From DATKKX01 sp035542775 (GTDB lineage Bacteria; Planctomycetota; Phycisphaerae; UBA1845; UTPLA1): 12,175 nucleotides of DNA. This document shows positions 5,318-12,175 of the stretch, one piece after another; the first letter of the stretch is position 1; every line of letters begins with the position of its first letter. The stretch is taken from contig DATKKX010000500.1 of assembly GCA_035542775.1 (NCBI GenBank), forward strand, positions 1 to 12,175. Direction: 5' to 3'. The translations under genes and the position numbers were made by a program. The notes beneath the pieces are model-generated. The model saw only the letters and a list, made by a program, of their open reading frames with translations. It did no database searches and was not told the origin of the DNA.

Positions 5318-7432
5318 ATGACAGACAAAGCGGGCTTGTCCGCTGCTCGCAACGTGCTTCTGGCCGGCGCGATTCTGGCATTGACCTTGTCGTCATACCT
5401 GCCGGCAATCCATGGCGGCTTCATCTGGGACGACGACGATTACGTCACGCAAAACGCGGCCCTGCGGGATTTGCAGGGGTTGGGCCAGATCTGGTCGCGA
5501 CCCGGCTCCGTGGCGCAGTATTACCCTCTGACCTACACGACATTTTGGGTTGATTACCACCTGTGGGGACTGCGGCCGCTGCCCTACCACGTGGAGAACG
5601 TGGTCCTCCATGCGATCAGCGCGATCATACTCTGGAGATTGCTCGCGGGTCTGGCGGTTCCGGGCGCCTGGCTGGCCGCGGCGCTGTTTGCGCTGCACCC
5701 GGTGCAAGTCGAGTCGGTGGCCTGGATCACGGAACGCAAGAATGTGCTCGCCGGCGTGTTCTATGTCGGTGCGGGATACGCCTACCTCAGCGGCGCCGGC
5801 CTGCTCGGCGGAGACAGGACCGGCGCAGCACGGCCGGCGTGGTCCGCGGTTTCGCTGCTCCTTTTCCTTTGCGCTCTGTTGAGCAAGACAGTGACCTGTT
5901 CGCTGCCGGCTGTTCTGCTGCTGATCATCTGGTGGAAGCGGGAGGGCGATGTCCGCCGACATGCGCGGGCGCTGGCCCCGTTCTTTGTCGTCGGCATGGT
6001 CTCCGCAGCGATGACGGTGTGGATGGAACGGTACAACGTCCAGGCGGTCGGCAAGGAATGGGGCTTGTCTCCGCCGGCCCGATGCCTTCTCGCGGGCCGG
6101 GCATTGTGCTTCTACGCGGGCAAGCTCTTCTGGCCGAGCCGGCTGGCATTCATTTACCCGCGGTGGCAGATCAACACCAGCGACTGGCAGCAGTACCTGT
6201 ACCCGATCGCGGCAGTCGCAGTGATGGTTGCGCTGTGGCTGGCCCGGCGAAGGATCGGCAAGGGGCCTCTGGTCGCGGCGCTGTGCTTTGCCGGCGCGCT
6301 GTTTCCGGCGCTGGGGTTCTTTAACACATACCCGATGCGCTACTCGTACGTGGCCGATCACTTCCAGTATCTGGCCAGCATCTTCCTGATCGTGCCGGCG
6401 GCGGCAGTGGTGAGCCTGGCCGCGGAGAGGCTCTTCGCGCAGGCCAAGGAATTCAAGGCCTTCCTCCCGGGCATGCTCCTCGCGATCTGCTGGATGCTGA
6501 CCTGGCGCCAGGGGTACGTTTACACCGATTTGACGACCCTCTGGACTGACACTCTGCGGAAGAACCCGGATTGCTGGCTGGCCCACAACAACCTGGGCAA
6601 CGAATTCGACAGGGCGGGCAACTACGCCAAGGCGTGGGAACACTATCGTGAGGCTCAACGCGTCGAGCCGGATTTTCCAGAGACGCCGCTGAACGTCGGC
6701 CTCTTGCTCATCAAGGAGGGGCGTCCCGGCGAGGCCATCGGCTACTTTCAACGAACACTGGAACTCCGGCCCCGTGATGTTCGGGGCCACTACAACATGG
6801 GCGTGGCCCTTGTGCAGTCGGGCCGCATCGCTGAAGGCATCTCTCACCTGCGCACGGCACTGGAGATCGACCCCGGTTCCGCGGACACGCACCACAGCCT
6901 GGGCGCCGGGCTGATGCTGCAAGGCGAGCTGCCGGAAGCGACGCAGCACCTTCAAGAAGCCGTGCGGCTCAACCCGCGTTTTCATCAAGCCCAGGCCAAT
7001 CTCGGCCAGGCCCTCTTGCGACAGGGCGACATCGCCCAGGCGATCGTTCACCTCAAGACGGCGCTGGAATTACAGCCCGACTTCGCCATGGCCCATCGAT
7101 ATCTTGCAGAAGCCCTGGCCGCGGATGGCGAGACGGACGAGGCCGTACGGCACTATCGCCAGGCCTTGCACCTCAATCCCGGCCAGAGCGAAATCCGTTT
7201 CGGACTGGCGAAGGCGCTCGCCGACGCCGGCAGGCTCGAAGACGCCGTCGGCGAATACGAACGCATTCTGCGCACCAGGCCCAACAATGCCGCGGCCCAT
7301 TTCGGTCTGGGCGAGGTTCTTCAACGCCAAGGCAAGCTCCAGGAAGCAGCCGAGTCCTACCGCCGGGCGCTGCAGTCCAGGCCCGACATGCGCGAAGCGA
7401 GAGAAAAGCTGGAGTCGATCGGGTCCGAGTGA
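5318..7432 (+). CDS. TMTC-like multi-pass membrane protein (GT-C fold) with C-terminal TPR repeats
   Basis: This 704-residue protein has two halves. Residues 1 to about 410 form a multi-pass membrane region like the GT-C glycosyltransferases of the O-mannosyltransferase/TMTC group. After the first membrane helix comes a D38-D-D-D41-Y motif in GGFIWDDDDYVTQN, matching the acidic loop that carries the catalytic Asp in GT-C enzymes. Then come YYPLTYTTFWVDYHLWG, ALHPVQVESVAWITERKN and several further hydrophobic helices. From about residue 415 eight tandem 34-residue TPR units run to the end, with the usual A-x-x-x-L-G, G-x-x-x-E-A and L-x-x-x-P spacing. By analogy with eukaryotic TMTC proteins it may glycosylate exported proteins using a lipid-linked sugar, with the TPRs binding targets; substrate and acceptor are unknown. 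A strong GGAGG 8 nt before the ATG fixes the start. Confidence 0.85.
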   Translation: MTDKAGLSAARNVLLAGAILALTLSSYLPAIHGGFIWDDDDYVTQNAALRDLQGLGQIWSRPGSVAQYYPLTYTTFWVDYHLWGLRPLPYHVENVVLHAISAIILWRLLAGLAVPGAWLAAALFALHPVQVESVAWITERKNVLAGVFYVGAGYAYLSGAGLLGGDRTGAARPAWSAVSLLLFLCALLSKTVTCSLPAVLLLIIWWKREGDVRRHARALAPFFVVGMVSAAMTVWMERYNVQAVGKEWGLSPPARCLLAGRALCFYAGKLFWPSRLAFIYPRWQINTSDWQQYLYPIAAVAVMVALWLARRRIGKGPLVAALCFAGALFPALGFFNTYPMRYSYVADHFQYLASIFLIVPAAAVVSLAAERLFAQAKEFKAFLPGMLLAICWMLTWRQGYVYTDLTTLWTDTLRKNPDCWLAHNNLGNEFDRAGNYAKAWEHYREAQRVEPDFPETPLNVGLLLIKEGRPGEAIGYFQRTLELRPRDVRGHYNMGVALVQSGRIAEGISHLRTALEIDPGSADTHHSLGAGLMLQGELPEATQHLQEAVRLNPRFHQAQANLGQALLRQGDIAQAIVHLKTALELQPDFAMAHRYLAEALAADGETDEAVRHYRQALHLNPGQSEIRFGLAKALADAGRLEDAVGEYERILRTRPNNAAAHFGLGEVLQRQGKLQEAAESYRRALQSRPDMREAREKLESIGSE

Positions 7433-7546
7433 GGCCACGCGTCGCCCAGGACCAGGATGGGGAGTCCACCCGCCGCAGGGCAGTGTTGGAACGCTCCCGC
7501 CGAGACGGGTTTGATATTGGTCGCCGTGGAGACTACGCTCAGGTCG

Positions 7547-8467
7547 ATGCGCCGATTGCTGCCATTTGTGCTGCTCGCTCTCGTCGGCCCCGCGTGCGGC
7601 GTACAGCAGGGGGCGGTGCGCGATCTGGCCGTGTTGCGCGAGGCGCGATTGTACACTTTCAACGAGCGAGAGGCGGACGCGTACCTGCGATGGCTCTCCA
7701 AGCAGCCGATCGCAACGGTCGATCGCGCGGTAGCCCTCGGCCGGAAGAACCTGGGCCAGCCGTACCGCCTCGGCCTGCTGGGGGAATACCCCTTCGAGCT
7801 ATACGATCCCGAGCCGCTGTTCTGCCTGTCGGCCAGCGATTGCGTGACCTTTGTCGAACACTCTTACGCGATGGCCATGTCGCACGACTGGGCATCGTTT
7901 ATCCGCGTCCTGCAGCGTATCCGCTACAAGGACGGACGGATCAGCATCCTGATGCGCAATCATTTCATGGAGGCGGACTGGAACATCAACAACGACTGGC
8001 TGTTCGACGACATGACGACGTCGCTGTCGGGCGGCGATCCCCAGCCGATGGAGGTCGCCGTAGACCGGGCGGCGCTGTTCAGGAAATACGGCATCGTAGC
8101 TGATGTGCCCATCGAGATCGTCGACGATGCCTACATCCCGCGGGATCGGCTGCCGGACGTGGCCGCTCAACTGGAGGACGGGGACATCATCGAATTCGTT
8201 CGCGGGGACGAACGTTCGCGGCATGTGAGCCACGTCGGCCTGATCGCCCACGATGCTGCAAACCAGGCGACATTGCTCCATTCGGGAGCCCCGGCGGTCC
8301 AGGAGGTGCCTCTGGAAGCGTACTTGCGGCGGCACTCGGACGTGATCGGCTTCAAGATTCTGCGCATGGTGGAGGGGGAATTGGAACCGGGAGAGGAGGA
8401 ACGGCACAGGGATGAACAAATCGTCCGGGGGAGCGTGCCTGACACGGCAAAGTTGCCAGGAAAGTAG
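7547..8467 (+). CDS. Secreted DUF1460 (NlpC/P60-superfamily) amidase-like protein
   Basis: The 306-residue product matches the DUF1460 family, cysteine amidase/peptidase-like proteins of the NlpC/P60 superfamily thought to act on cell-wall peptides. Residues 1-21 look like a signal peptide (MRRLLPFVLLALVGPACG); Cys17 may be lipidated, though G-P-A-C is not a canonical lipobox. The family core follows: ALGRKNLGQPYRLGLLGEYPFE (about 63-84), then SASDCVTFVEHSYAMA with the probable nucleophile Cys99. The segment IRYKDGRISILMRNHFMEADW is characteristic. Near the C-terminus lie RHVSHVGLI, with His226 and His229 as candidates for the catalytic base, and LLHSG with His245. I chose ATG 7547 because it begins the signal peptide; the open frame continues upstream to 7457 without a ribosome site. 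It lies 114 nt after the TPR gene and may be cotranscribed with it. Confidence 0.85.
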   Translation: MRRLLPFVLLALVGPACGVQQGAVRDLAVLREARLYTFNEREADAYLRWLSKQPIATVDRAVALGRKNLGQPYRLGLLGEYPFELYDPEPLFCLSASDCVTFVEHSYAMAMSHDWASFIRVLQRIRYKDGRISILMRNHFMEADWNINNDWLFDDMTTSLSGGDPQPMEVAVDRAALFRKYGIVADVPIEIVDDAYIPRDRLPDVAAQLEDGDIIEFVRGDERSRHVSHVGLIAHDAANQATLLHSGAPAVQEVPLEAYLRRHSDVIGFKILRMVEGELEPGEEERHRDEQIVRGSVPDTAKLPGK

Positions 8468-8667
8468 CGGCCCGGCTCCGGGGCGGCCGCCGAACGCCGA
8501 AGAATCCTCGCGGCGCGTGAAAAACACAGGCGGTGTGTTCCAGGCAAGCCATTTGAAATACGCGACACTCGCGGCAGCCGCGGCTGCAGAAGGTCCCCAG
8601 GTCGCCTCCGCCGGACGGTGCAGGAAGACGCAGGAGAAGGCGGCTCTCTCAGGCTCATCGGCCCCAC

Positions 8668-8697
8668 TTGACCCAGTCGCCTCAGGTCAGATATGCT
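8668..8697 (+). promoter_or_regulatory. Candidate sigma70 promoter for the amidohydrolase gene
   Basis: TTGACC (8668-8673) and TATGCT (8692-8697) are separated by 18 nt and match the consensus well (five of six in the -35). Transcription would start near 8704, just before a large hairpin, leaving a leader of about 134 nt before GTG 8838. Confidence 0.5.
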
Positions 8698-8710
8698 CGC
8701 GTCGCTTCAG

Positions 8711-8750
8711 GGCGCCGACCAACAGGAATCAACAAAGTTGGTCGGGCGCC
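8711..8750 (+). promoter_or_regulatory. Long hairpin in the leader of the amidohydrolase gene
   Basis: GGCGCC-GACCAAC (8711-8723) pairs with GTTGGTC-g-GGCGCC (8737-8750): 13 bp with one bulged G and a 13-nt loop. The arm GTTG (8737-8740) can instead pair with CAAC (8730-8733) in the loop, so two folds compete. No U-run follows, so it is not a standard terminator. It lies a few bases inside the predicted transcript. Confidence 0.45.
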
Positions 8751-8837
8751 GGCTGAGAGAGAACGGCGGCGCTCCGGCTGCTGCGATTCCGTTTGAGAAG
8801 AGCCCGCCGCGTCGGCCAGACCGGGAGCCAGACAATC

Positions 8838-9761
8838 GTGATCGTCGATTGCCACACTCACGTTTGGGAATCGCCTGAGCAACTAGGCAGGGCCCATCCG
8901 GCCTCGCAGCATGTCAAACCGCAGACGGCGGCAATGGAGCCCGGCGACGACGCCGTGCCGGATGCTTCGCCGGATCATCACACACGAGCGGCGGCACCGG
9001 TCAACAAGAGCTTCGTGCTGGCGTTCAAGAGTCGGTATCTCGGCGCGGAGATTCCGGTGTCTTTCGTGGCCGGCTACGTGCGGCAGCACCAGGACAGGCT
9101 GATCGGCGTCGCGGGGATCGACCCGACGAATCTGAACGAGGCGCTGGCCGACATGCGACGGGCGCATGAGCAACTCGGCTTTAAGGCCATCACCATCTCG
9201 CCCGCCGCCCAGGATTTCCATCCCGCCGACAGCCGGGCCATGCAGGTTTTTGCCGAGGCGGCTCGTTTGAAGATGCCCGCTTTCGTGCACCAGGGCTTCA
9301 ATTTGTGCACGGCGAGCAAGATGGAGTTCGGACGCCCCGCCTTGCTGGACGAAGTGGCCCGGGAGTTCCCGCAACTCAAGATTGTCATCGCGCACATGGG
9401 CTATCCCTGGATCGAGGAGTGCATCGTGCTATTGGGCAAGCACGAGAACGTATTCGCGGACGTCAGCGGGCTTTCACGGCGGCCATGGCAGGCCTACAAC
9501 GCCCTGCTGTCGGCCTATCAGTACGGAGTCATGGACAGGCTGCTTTTCGGCAGTGATTTTCCGTTTACTTCGCCGACCGCGGCGATCGAGTCGCTCTATC
9601 GGCTCAACCAGCTCGCAACCGGCACGAATCTGCCCACGGTCCCCCGGCCGTACCTCGCCGGAATTGTCGAACGAGACGCACTGGCCCTGCTTGGCATCGA
9701 GGATGTCCCGGCAGGCGTCTCGCGGAATGACACAGGCTTGCTCGATGGCAACGAAGCTTGA
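8838..9761 (+). CDS. Amidohydrolase-2 family metal-dependent hydrolase
   Basis: This is a TIM-barrel hydrolase of the amidohydrolase-related (amidohydro_2) family, which contains decarboxylases and lactone or amide hydrolases. Starting from GTG 8838 it has 307 residues and opens with the first metal motif directly: IVDCHTHVW with His6 and His8. The other expected ligands are His151 (FVHQGFN), His186 (IVIAHMGYPW) and Asp240 (LLFGSDFPF). GVAGIDP (about 90) and GFKAITISP (about 119) are typical strand ends. GTG 8838 is chosen because family members begin just before the HxH strand and a GGGAG lies 10 nt upstream; an ATG at 8793 would add 15 Arg-rich residues with no counterpart. The substrate cannot be told. 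The gene overlaps the next by 17 bp, so they are probably cotranscribed. Confidence 0.85.
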   Translation: MIVDCHTHVWESPEQLGRAHPASQHVKPQTAAMEPGDDAVPDASPDHHTRAAAPVNKSFVLAFKSRYLGAEIPVSFVAGYVRQHQDRLIGVAGIDPTNLNEALADMRRAHEQLGFKAITISPAAQDFHPADSRAMQVFAEAARLKMPAFVHQGFNLCTASKMEFGRPALLDEVAREFPQLKIVIAHMGYPWIEECIVLLGKHENVFADVSGLSRRPWQAYNALLSAYQYGVMDRLLFGSDFPFTSPTAAIESLYRLNQLATGTNLPTVPRPYLAGIVERDALALLGIEDVPAGVSRNDTGLLDGNEA

Positions 9762-10500
9762 GAAGCCGTCCCGGGAGGCAAAACCCGCACAGGCCGGTCG
9801 CCGGCGGGGCGCGGATTTCCGATCGGCCTCGATCGCGTCCGTCCTGCTGTCCGCCGCCCTGGTGGTCACGATGACAGGCGGCTGCCGGGAAATCGAGACG
9901 CGTTTCGACGTCCTCTCTTCCAAGAATCCGAACAATCCCGAGCAGTACACCGAACGGTTCGCGGCCGGCTCGTTTTCCATCGATGCTCAGAACAACTGGG
10001 ACATCGTCTTTGAGATTCCTCCGTCACGGGTCGACCTGGTGCGGCCGATCATGCCGACGTCTTCGCCCGATTCACAGCCCGCCGATGCTCCCCCTCCGCC
10101 GAGGAGAACCGAAAGCACCATGATGTCGCAGTTCGTGCACATTCGAGTCTTCTGGCGGCCGCTGCCCGGCACAACCTACGCGGAGAGCAGTCAGACCGAC
10201 GCGAGCATACTCTACTGCCTGATGACCGGCGATGACGCGATTTCGTACGAGGGGGCCGGCTTCGTCTATTTCACGCAATCCTACGACAAGCAGACTATCA
10301 CCGGCCAGATCGAATCGGCCACGCTGGTTCCGGTCCGCACCGTCGGCGAGCCCCTGGACCTCTTCGGCCCTTGCCGCCTGCAGGGGTACTTCGTCGCCCA
10401 TCAAGACCGACGCCGCGTGGTCTCGATTCTCCAACAACTGCGCAGGACTTTGGGCCGACCGGTCGCGCAGCCAGCGGGATCGCTCACTCCGCCAGCATGA
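9745..10500 (+). CDS. Lipoprotein-like exported protein of unknown function
   Basis: This 251-residue protein starts at ATG 9745, inside the last codons of the amidohydrolase and in another frame. The first 29 residues are strongly basic and polar. A hydrophobic stretch follows (ASVLLSAALVVTMTG), ending in T44-G-G-C47, so Cys47 could be lipidated and hold the protein on a membrane, though the lipobox is imperfect. The rest is mainly polar with a Pro/Ser linker (about 108-124, PTSSPDSQPADAPPPPRR) and alternating segments suggesting beta strands, such as QFVHIRVFWRPLPG and GAGFVYFTQSYDKQTITGQI. I do not recognise a domain. The coupling hints at shared expression with the amidohydrolase but does not show a joint function. 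No ribosome site is obvious; translation may depend on coupling. Confidence 0.72.
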   Translation: MATKLEKPSREAKPAQAGRRRGADFRSASIASVLLSAALVVTMTGGCREIETRFDVLSSKNPNNPEQYTERFAAGSFSIDAQNNWDIVFEIPPSRVDLVRPIMPTSSPDSQPADAPPPPRRTESTMMSQFVHIRVFWRPLPGTTYAESSQTDASILYCLMTGDDAISYEGAGFVYFTQSYDKQTITGQIESATLVPVRTVGEPLDLFGPCRLQGYFVAHQDRRRVVSILQQLRRTLGRPVAQPAGSLTPPA

Positions 10501-10620
10501 TGGTGATTTGACGGCGCCGCTGAGGCCGGGTACCCTGCAAAGTCGAGCTCAGTGGATGAGGTCGGACCGCCGATTGACATCGGGTGCGACGGCGCTCCGG
10601 GGGCGGATTTCCCGGCCGGC

Positions 10621-11181
10621 ATGAACACCGACGGCACGACGGGCCTGGCAATGGAAGAGTTCAAGCGAAATCTCTGGGCGCCCTGGCGGATGGAGTACAT
10701 TCGCTCCCTCGCCGAGGAGAACAAGCCCGGATGTTTCCTGTGCCGATATCGTGACGCGGTCGACCAGGATGCCGCCAACTACGTTCTCTGGCGGACCCCT
10801 CTGAGCCTGGTCGTCATGAACCGTTTTCCGTACACGAACGGCCACCTGCTGATCGCCCCGCTGGCGGACAAGAGCGATCTCACCGATCTGGCCGACGACG
10901 AAATGAACGACCTCTGGCGTCAGACGCGCGACGCCAAGCGAGTTCTGGAAAGGGCCATCGCCCCCCAAGGTTTCAACATCGGCATCAATTTCGGTCTGTG
11001 CGCCGGCGCCGGGCTTCCGGGTCATCTGCACGTTCACATCGTGCCGCGATGGAGCGGCGATACCAACTTCATGGCCGTGCTCGGCGACATACGTGTGATG
11101 CCTGAGTCGCTCGATCAGACGTACAGGCTGCTCCGCAAGGCAGCCGCGGAGTTGGGGTGCCCTTGTAGCGCGGGCCGGTAG
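10621..11181 (+). CDS. HIT-family protein, Ap4A phosphorylase / ATP adenylyltransferase-like
   Basis: A cytoplasmic histidine-triad nucleotide-binding protein of 186 residues. The layout fits the branch that includes mycobacterial Ap4A phosphorylase (Rv2613c): LWAPWRMEYI near the N-terminus (18-27), NRFPYTNGHLLIAP (67-80), then LTDLADDEMNDLW, GFNIGINFG and the triad H135-L-H137-V-H139 in GHLHVHIVPRW. His137 should be the nucleophile. GDTNFMAVLGDIRVMPESL also matches that branch. Cys38-x2-Cys41 (GCFLCR) with His75 may form a structural zinc site, as in other HIT proteins. Such enzymes clear dinucleoside polyphosphates. The start is uncertain: ATG 10621 is used, ATG 10651 begins directly at the conserved part, and a GTG at 10552 is also in frame; none has a clear ribosome site. 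Confidence 0.85.
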   Translation: MNTDGTTGLAMEEFKRNLWAPWRMEYIRSLAEENKPGCFLCRYRDAVDQDAANYVLWRTPLSLVVMNRFPYTNGHLLIAPLADKSDLTDLADDEMNDLWRQTRDAKRVLERAIAPQGFNIGINFGLCAGAGLPGHLHVHIVPRWSGDTNFMAVLGDIRVMPESLDQTYRLLRKAAAELGCPCSAGR

Positions 11182-11207
11182 TGCCGGTTCGAAGTCTGTC
11201 CCGGCAC
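11181..11207. other. Stem-loop after the HIT gene
   Basis: GTGCCGG (11181-11187) pairs with CCGGCAC (11201-11207) around a 13-nt loop, starting at the last base of the HIT stop codon. There is no U-run, so it may stabilise the 3' end or be a weak, atypical terminator between the HIT and dGTPase genes. Confidence 0.35.
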
Positions 11208-11269
11208 CGGAATGGCCGCCGACCTCATAATGGGATCTTCGCCGCCTGGTGACAGGCCGGGCGTAAGTT

Positions 11270-12175
11270 ATGCAACTTGACGATCAACAAGGGAACCTCG
11301 CGCCGTACGCGGTGGCAGACCACGCCTCTCGCGGCAGGGCATACCCTGAGCAGGCTCCGCCGGACGAGTCGCCGTTCGAGCTCGACCGGCACCGGATCCT
11401 CAACTGCACCGCCTTTCGGCGGCTGATGCACAAGACGCAGGTCTTCGTCACCGACAGCGGCGATCACTTCCGGACGCGATTGACCCACACGCTCGAGGTC
11501 GCCGCCCAGGCCCAGCGGCTGGCCAAGCTGCTCCATCTGAACCCTCGCTTGGCGGTGGCCATCTCGCTGGCGCATGACCTGGGACACCCGCCGTTCGGGC
11601 ATGCCGGAGAGCAGGCCTTGGCCGAGTTGATGGCCGATCACGGCGGTTTCGAGCACAACCTCCAATCGCTCCGCGTGGTCGACTACCTGGAGCACCCATA
11701 CCCGTCCTACCGCGGGCTGAACCTCAGCTTCGAACTGCGCGAGTCGCTGATCAAGCATTCCACTCCGTATGATCGCCCGCAGGCCAATGTGGCGATCGAT
11801 TCGCTGGTGAAGCCGTTGCTGGACGCCGGCCCCATGCCGCCCCTGGAAGGCCAGGTCGCCAGTCTTGCCGATCTCATCGCCTACACGCTGCATGACATCG
11901 AAGACGGGCTCGGCGAGGACATCCTCAGCGAGGACTCGCTCAACCAGAGTGCCATCTGGAGAGAGGCCGCGGAGCCCATCCGCAGTTCCTTCCCGTCGCA
12001 TTCGCTGCATGCGATTCGCAGGCCGATACTGGAGAACCTGGCCCGCCGCCTCAACGAGGACGCCGCCGCGGAAAGCTCCCGTCGCTTGCGTGAGGCGAGC
12101 ATCAGCGCAGTCGAGGCTGTCCGGCAAAACCGGCAAGAACTGATCGCTTTTTCGGCCTGGATGGGGGGCAATCTA
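11270..12175 (+). CDS. dgt: dGTPase-like HD-domain triphosphohydrolase, truncated by window edge
   Basis: The frame opens at ATG 11270 and stays open for 302 codons to the right edge; family members usually have about 340-390 residues, so only the C-terminus is missing. These enzymes cleave deoxynucleoside triphosphates to the nucleoside and tripolyphosphate. The N-terminal family signature is clear: R40-H-R-I-L-N-C-T-A-F-R-R-L, then HKTQVFVTD and GDHFRTRLTHTLEVA with His73. The HD pair His102-Asp103 lies in AISLAHDLGHPPFGHAGEQAL, and the last metal ligand is probably Asp201 in SLADLIAYTLHDIEDGL. GGFEHNLQSLRVV (125-137) is also typical. The nucleotide preference cannot be read from sequence. 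It follows the HIT gene by 88 nt in the same direction. Only a weak AGG precedes the start. Confidence 0.9.
   Translation, partial: MQLDDQQGNLAPYAVADHASRGRAYPEQAPPDESPFELDRHRILNCTAFRRLMHKTQVFVTDSGDHFRTRLTHTLEVAAQAQRLAKLLHLNPRLAVAISLAHDLGHPPFGHAGEQALAELMADHGGFEHNLQSLRVVDYLEHPYPSYRGLNLSFELRESLIKHSTPYDRPQANVAIDSLVKPLLDAGPMPPLEGQVASLADLIAYTLHDIEDGLGEDILSEDSLNQSAIWREAAEPIRSSFPSHSLHAIRRPILENLARRLNEDAAAESSRRLREASISAVEAVRQNRQELIAFSAWMGGNL

Larger units (their letters stand above)
8468..8837. other. 370-bp intergenic region with candidate promoter and leader
   Basis: No protein gene is supported. Apart from the promoter and hairpin listed separately, 8468-8660 is GC-rich and shows no terminator with a U-run for the upstream gene. 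A plus-strand frame from ATG 8412 crosses this region, but its Ala/Ser-rich translation and its overlap with the DUF1460 3' end argue against it. Confidence 0.5.

Noticed and set aside
5393..7051. Minus-strand open frame of 552 codons
   Set aside because: It is the antisense shadow of the TMTC-like gene in GC-rich DNA; its Arg/Gln/Pro-rich translation has no recognisable domain.
8412..8756. Plus-strand frame of 114 codons starting inside the end of the DUF1460 gene
   Set aside because: The GAGGAGG before it is explained by Glu codons of the DUF1460 protein, and the product is Ala/Ser-rich with no domain; it also runs through the promoter and hairpin.
8745..8775. Possible TPP riboswitch because of a CTGAGAGA string
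   Set aside because: The second conserved TPP element (ACCTGATCTGGATAAT-like) is absent downstream, so the string is chance.
11175..11210. Possible tRNA 3' half because of GGTTCGAA
   Set aside because: The flanking bases form a simple GTGCCGG/CCGGCAC stem instead of a T-arm, and no D-arm, anticodon arm or acceptor stem can be found.
11225..12136. Minus-strand open frame of 303 codons
   Set aside because: It is antisense to the clearly recognisable dGTPase-like gene, whose frame is open to the window edge.

Overview
The window looks like chromosomal DNA from a high-GC, Gram-negative-type bacterium, most likely a planctomycete of the Phycisphaerae/Sedimentisphaerales kind. This is an inference from several traits: menaquinone made by the futalosine route (mqnA-mqnC), a TMTC-like membrane protein with C-terminal TPRs, a DUF1460 protein, a DUF1572/DinB-like protein, short secreted proteins with an ANA|Q-type signal peptide, and weak or absent Shine-Dalgarno sites at several starts. 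There is no mobile element, CRISPR array, rRNA or tRNA. The region is mainly housekeeping, with unusually interesting intergenic DNA.

Layout. Bases 1-153 (minus) are the first 51 codons of a secreted protein. It is driven by a near-consensus promoter (470-475 / 447-452) about 290 bases upstream, and its long leader can fold into several stable helices. Bases 476-943 hold no protein gene, but a hairpin and a strong plus-strand intrinsic terminator (864-908) suggest the 3' end of an unannotated small RNA. pdxB (944-2128, minus; vitamin B6 synthesis) and a DUF1572/DinB-like gene (2165-2692, plus) diverge from a 36-bp spacer in which each gene has a -10-like hexamer exactly 6 nt before its ATG. 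A 59-residue membrane protein (2704-2883, minus) converges on the latter. mqnA and mqnC (3116-5196, plus) overlap by one base in TAATG and encode two enzymes of menaquinone synthesis.

Then follow, all on the plus strand, a TMTC-like GT-C/TPR membrane protein (5318-7432), a secreted DUF1460 cysteine peptidase/amidase-like protein (7547-8467), a 370-bp spacer with a candidate promoter and a large leader hairpin, an amidohydrolase-2 family metal hydrolase (8838-9761), an overlapping lipoprotein-like protein of unknown function (9745-10500), a HIT-family Ap4A phosphorylase-like protein (10621-11181), and the first 302 codons of a dGTPase-like HD phosphohydrolase (11270 to the right edge).

How they work together: mqnA-mqnC is the only clear pathway operon. 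The amidohydrolase and lipoprotein genes overlap and are probably cotranscribed. HIT and dGTPase, both nucleotide-cleaning enzymes, lie 88 nt apart. The remaining genes seem to be independent units. The best candidates for something undescribed are the three non-coding structures (154-475, 816-908, 8668-8750), the mirror-image leaderless promoter pair at 2129-2164, and the 59-residue membrane protein.
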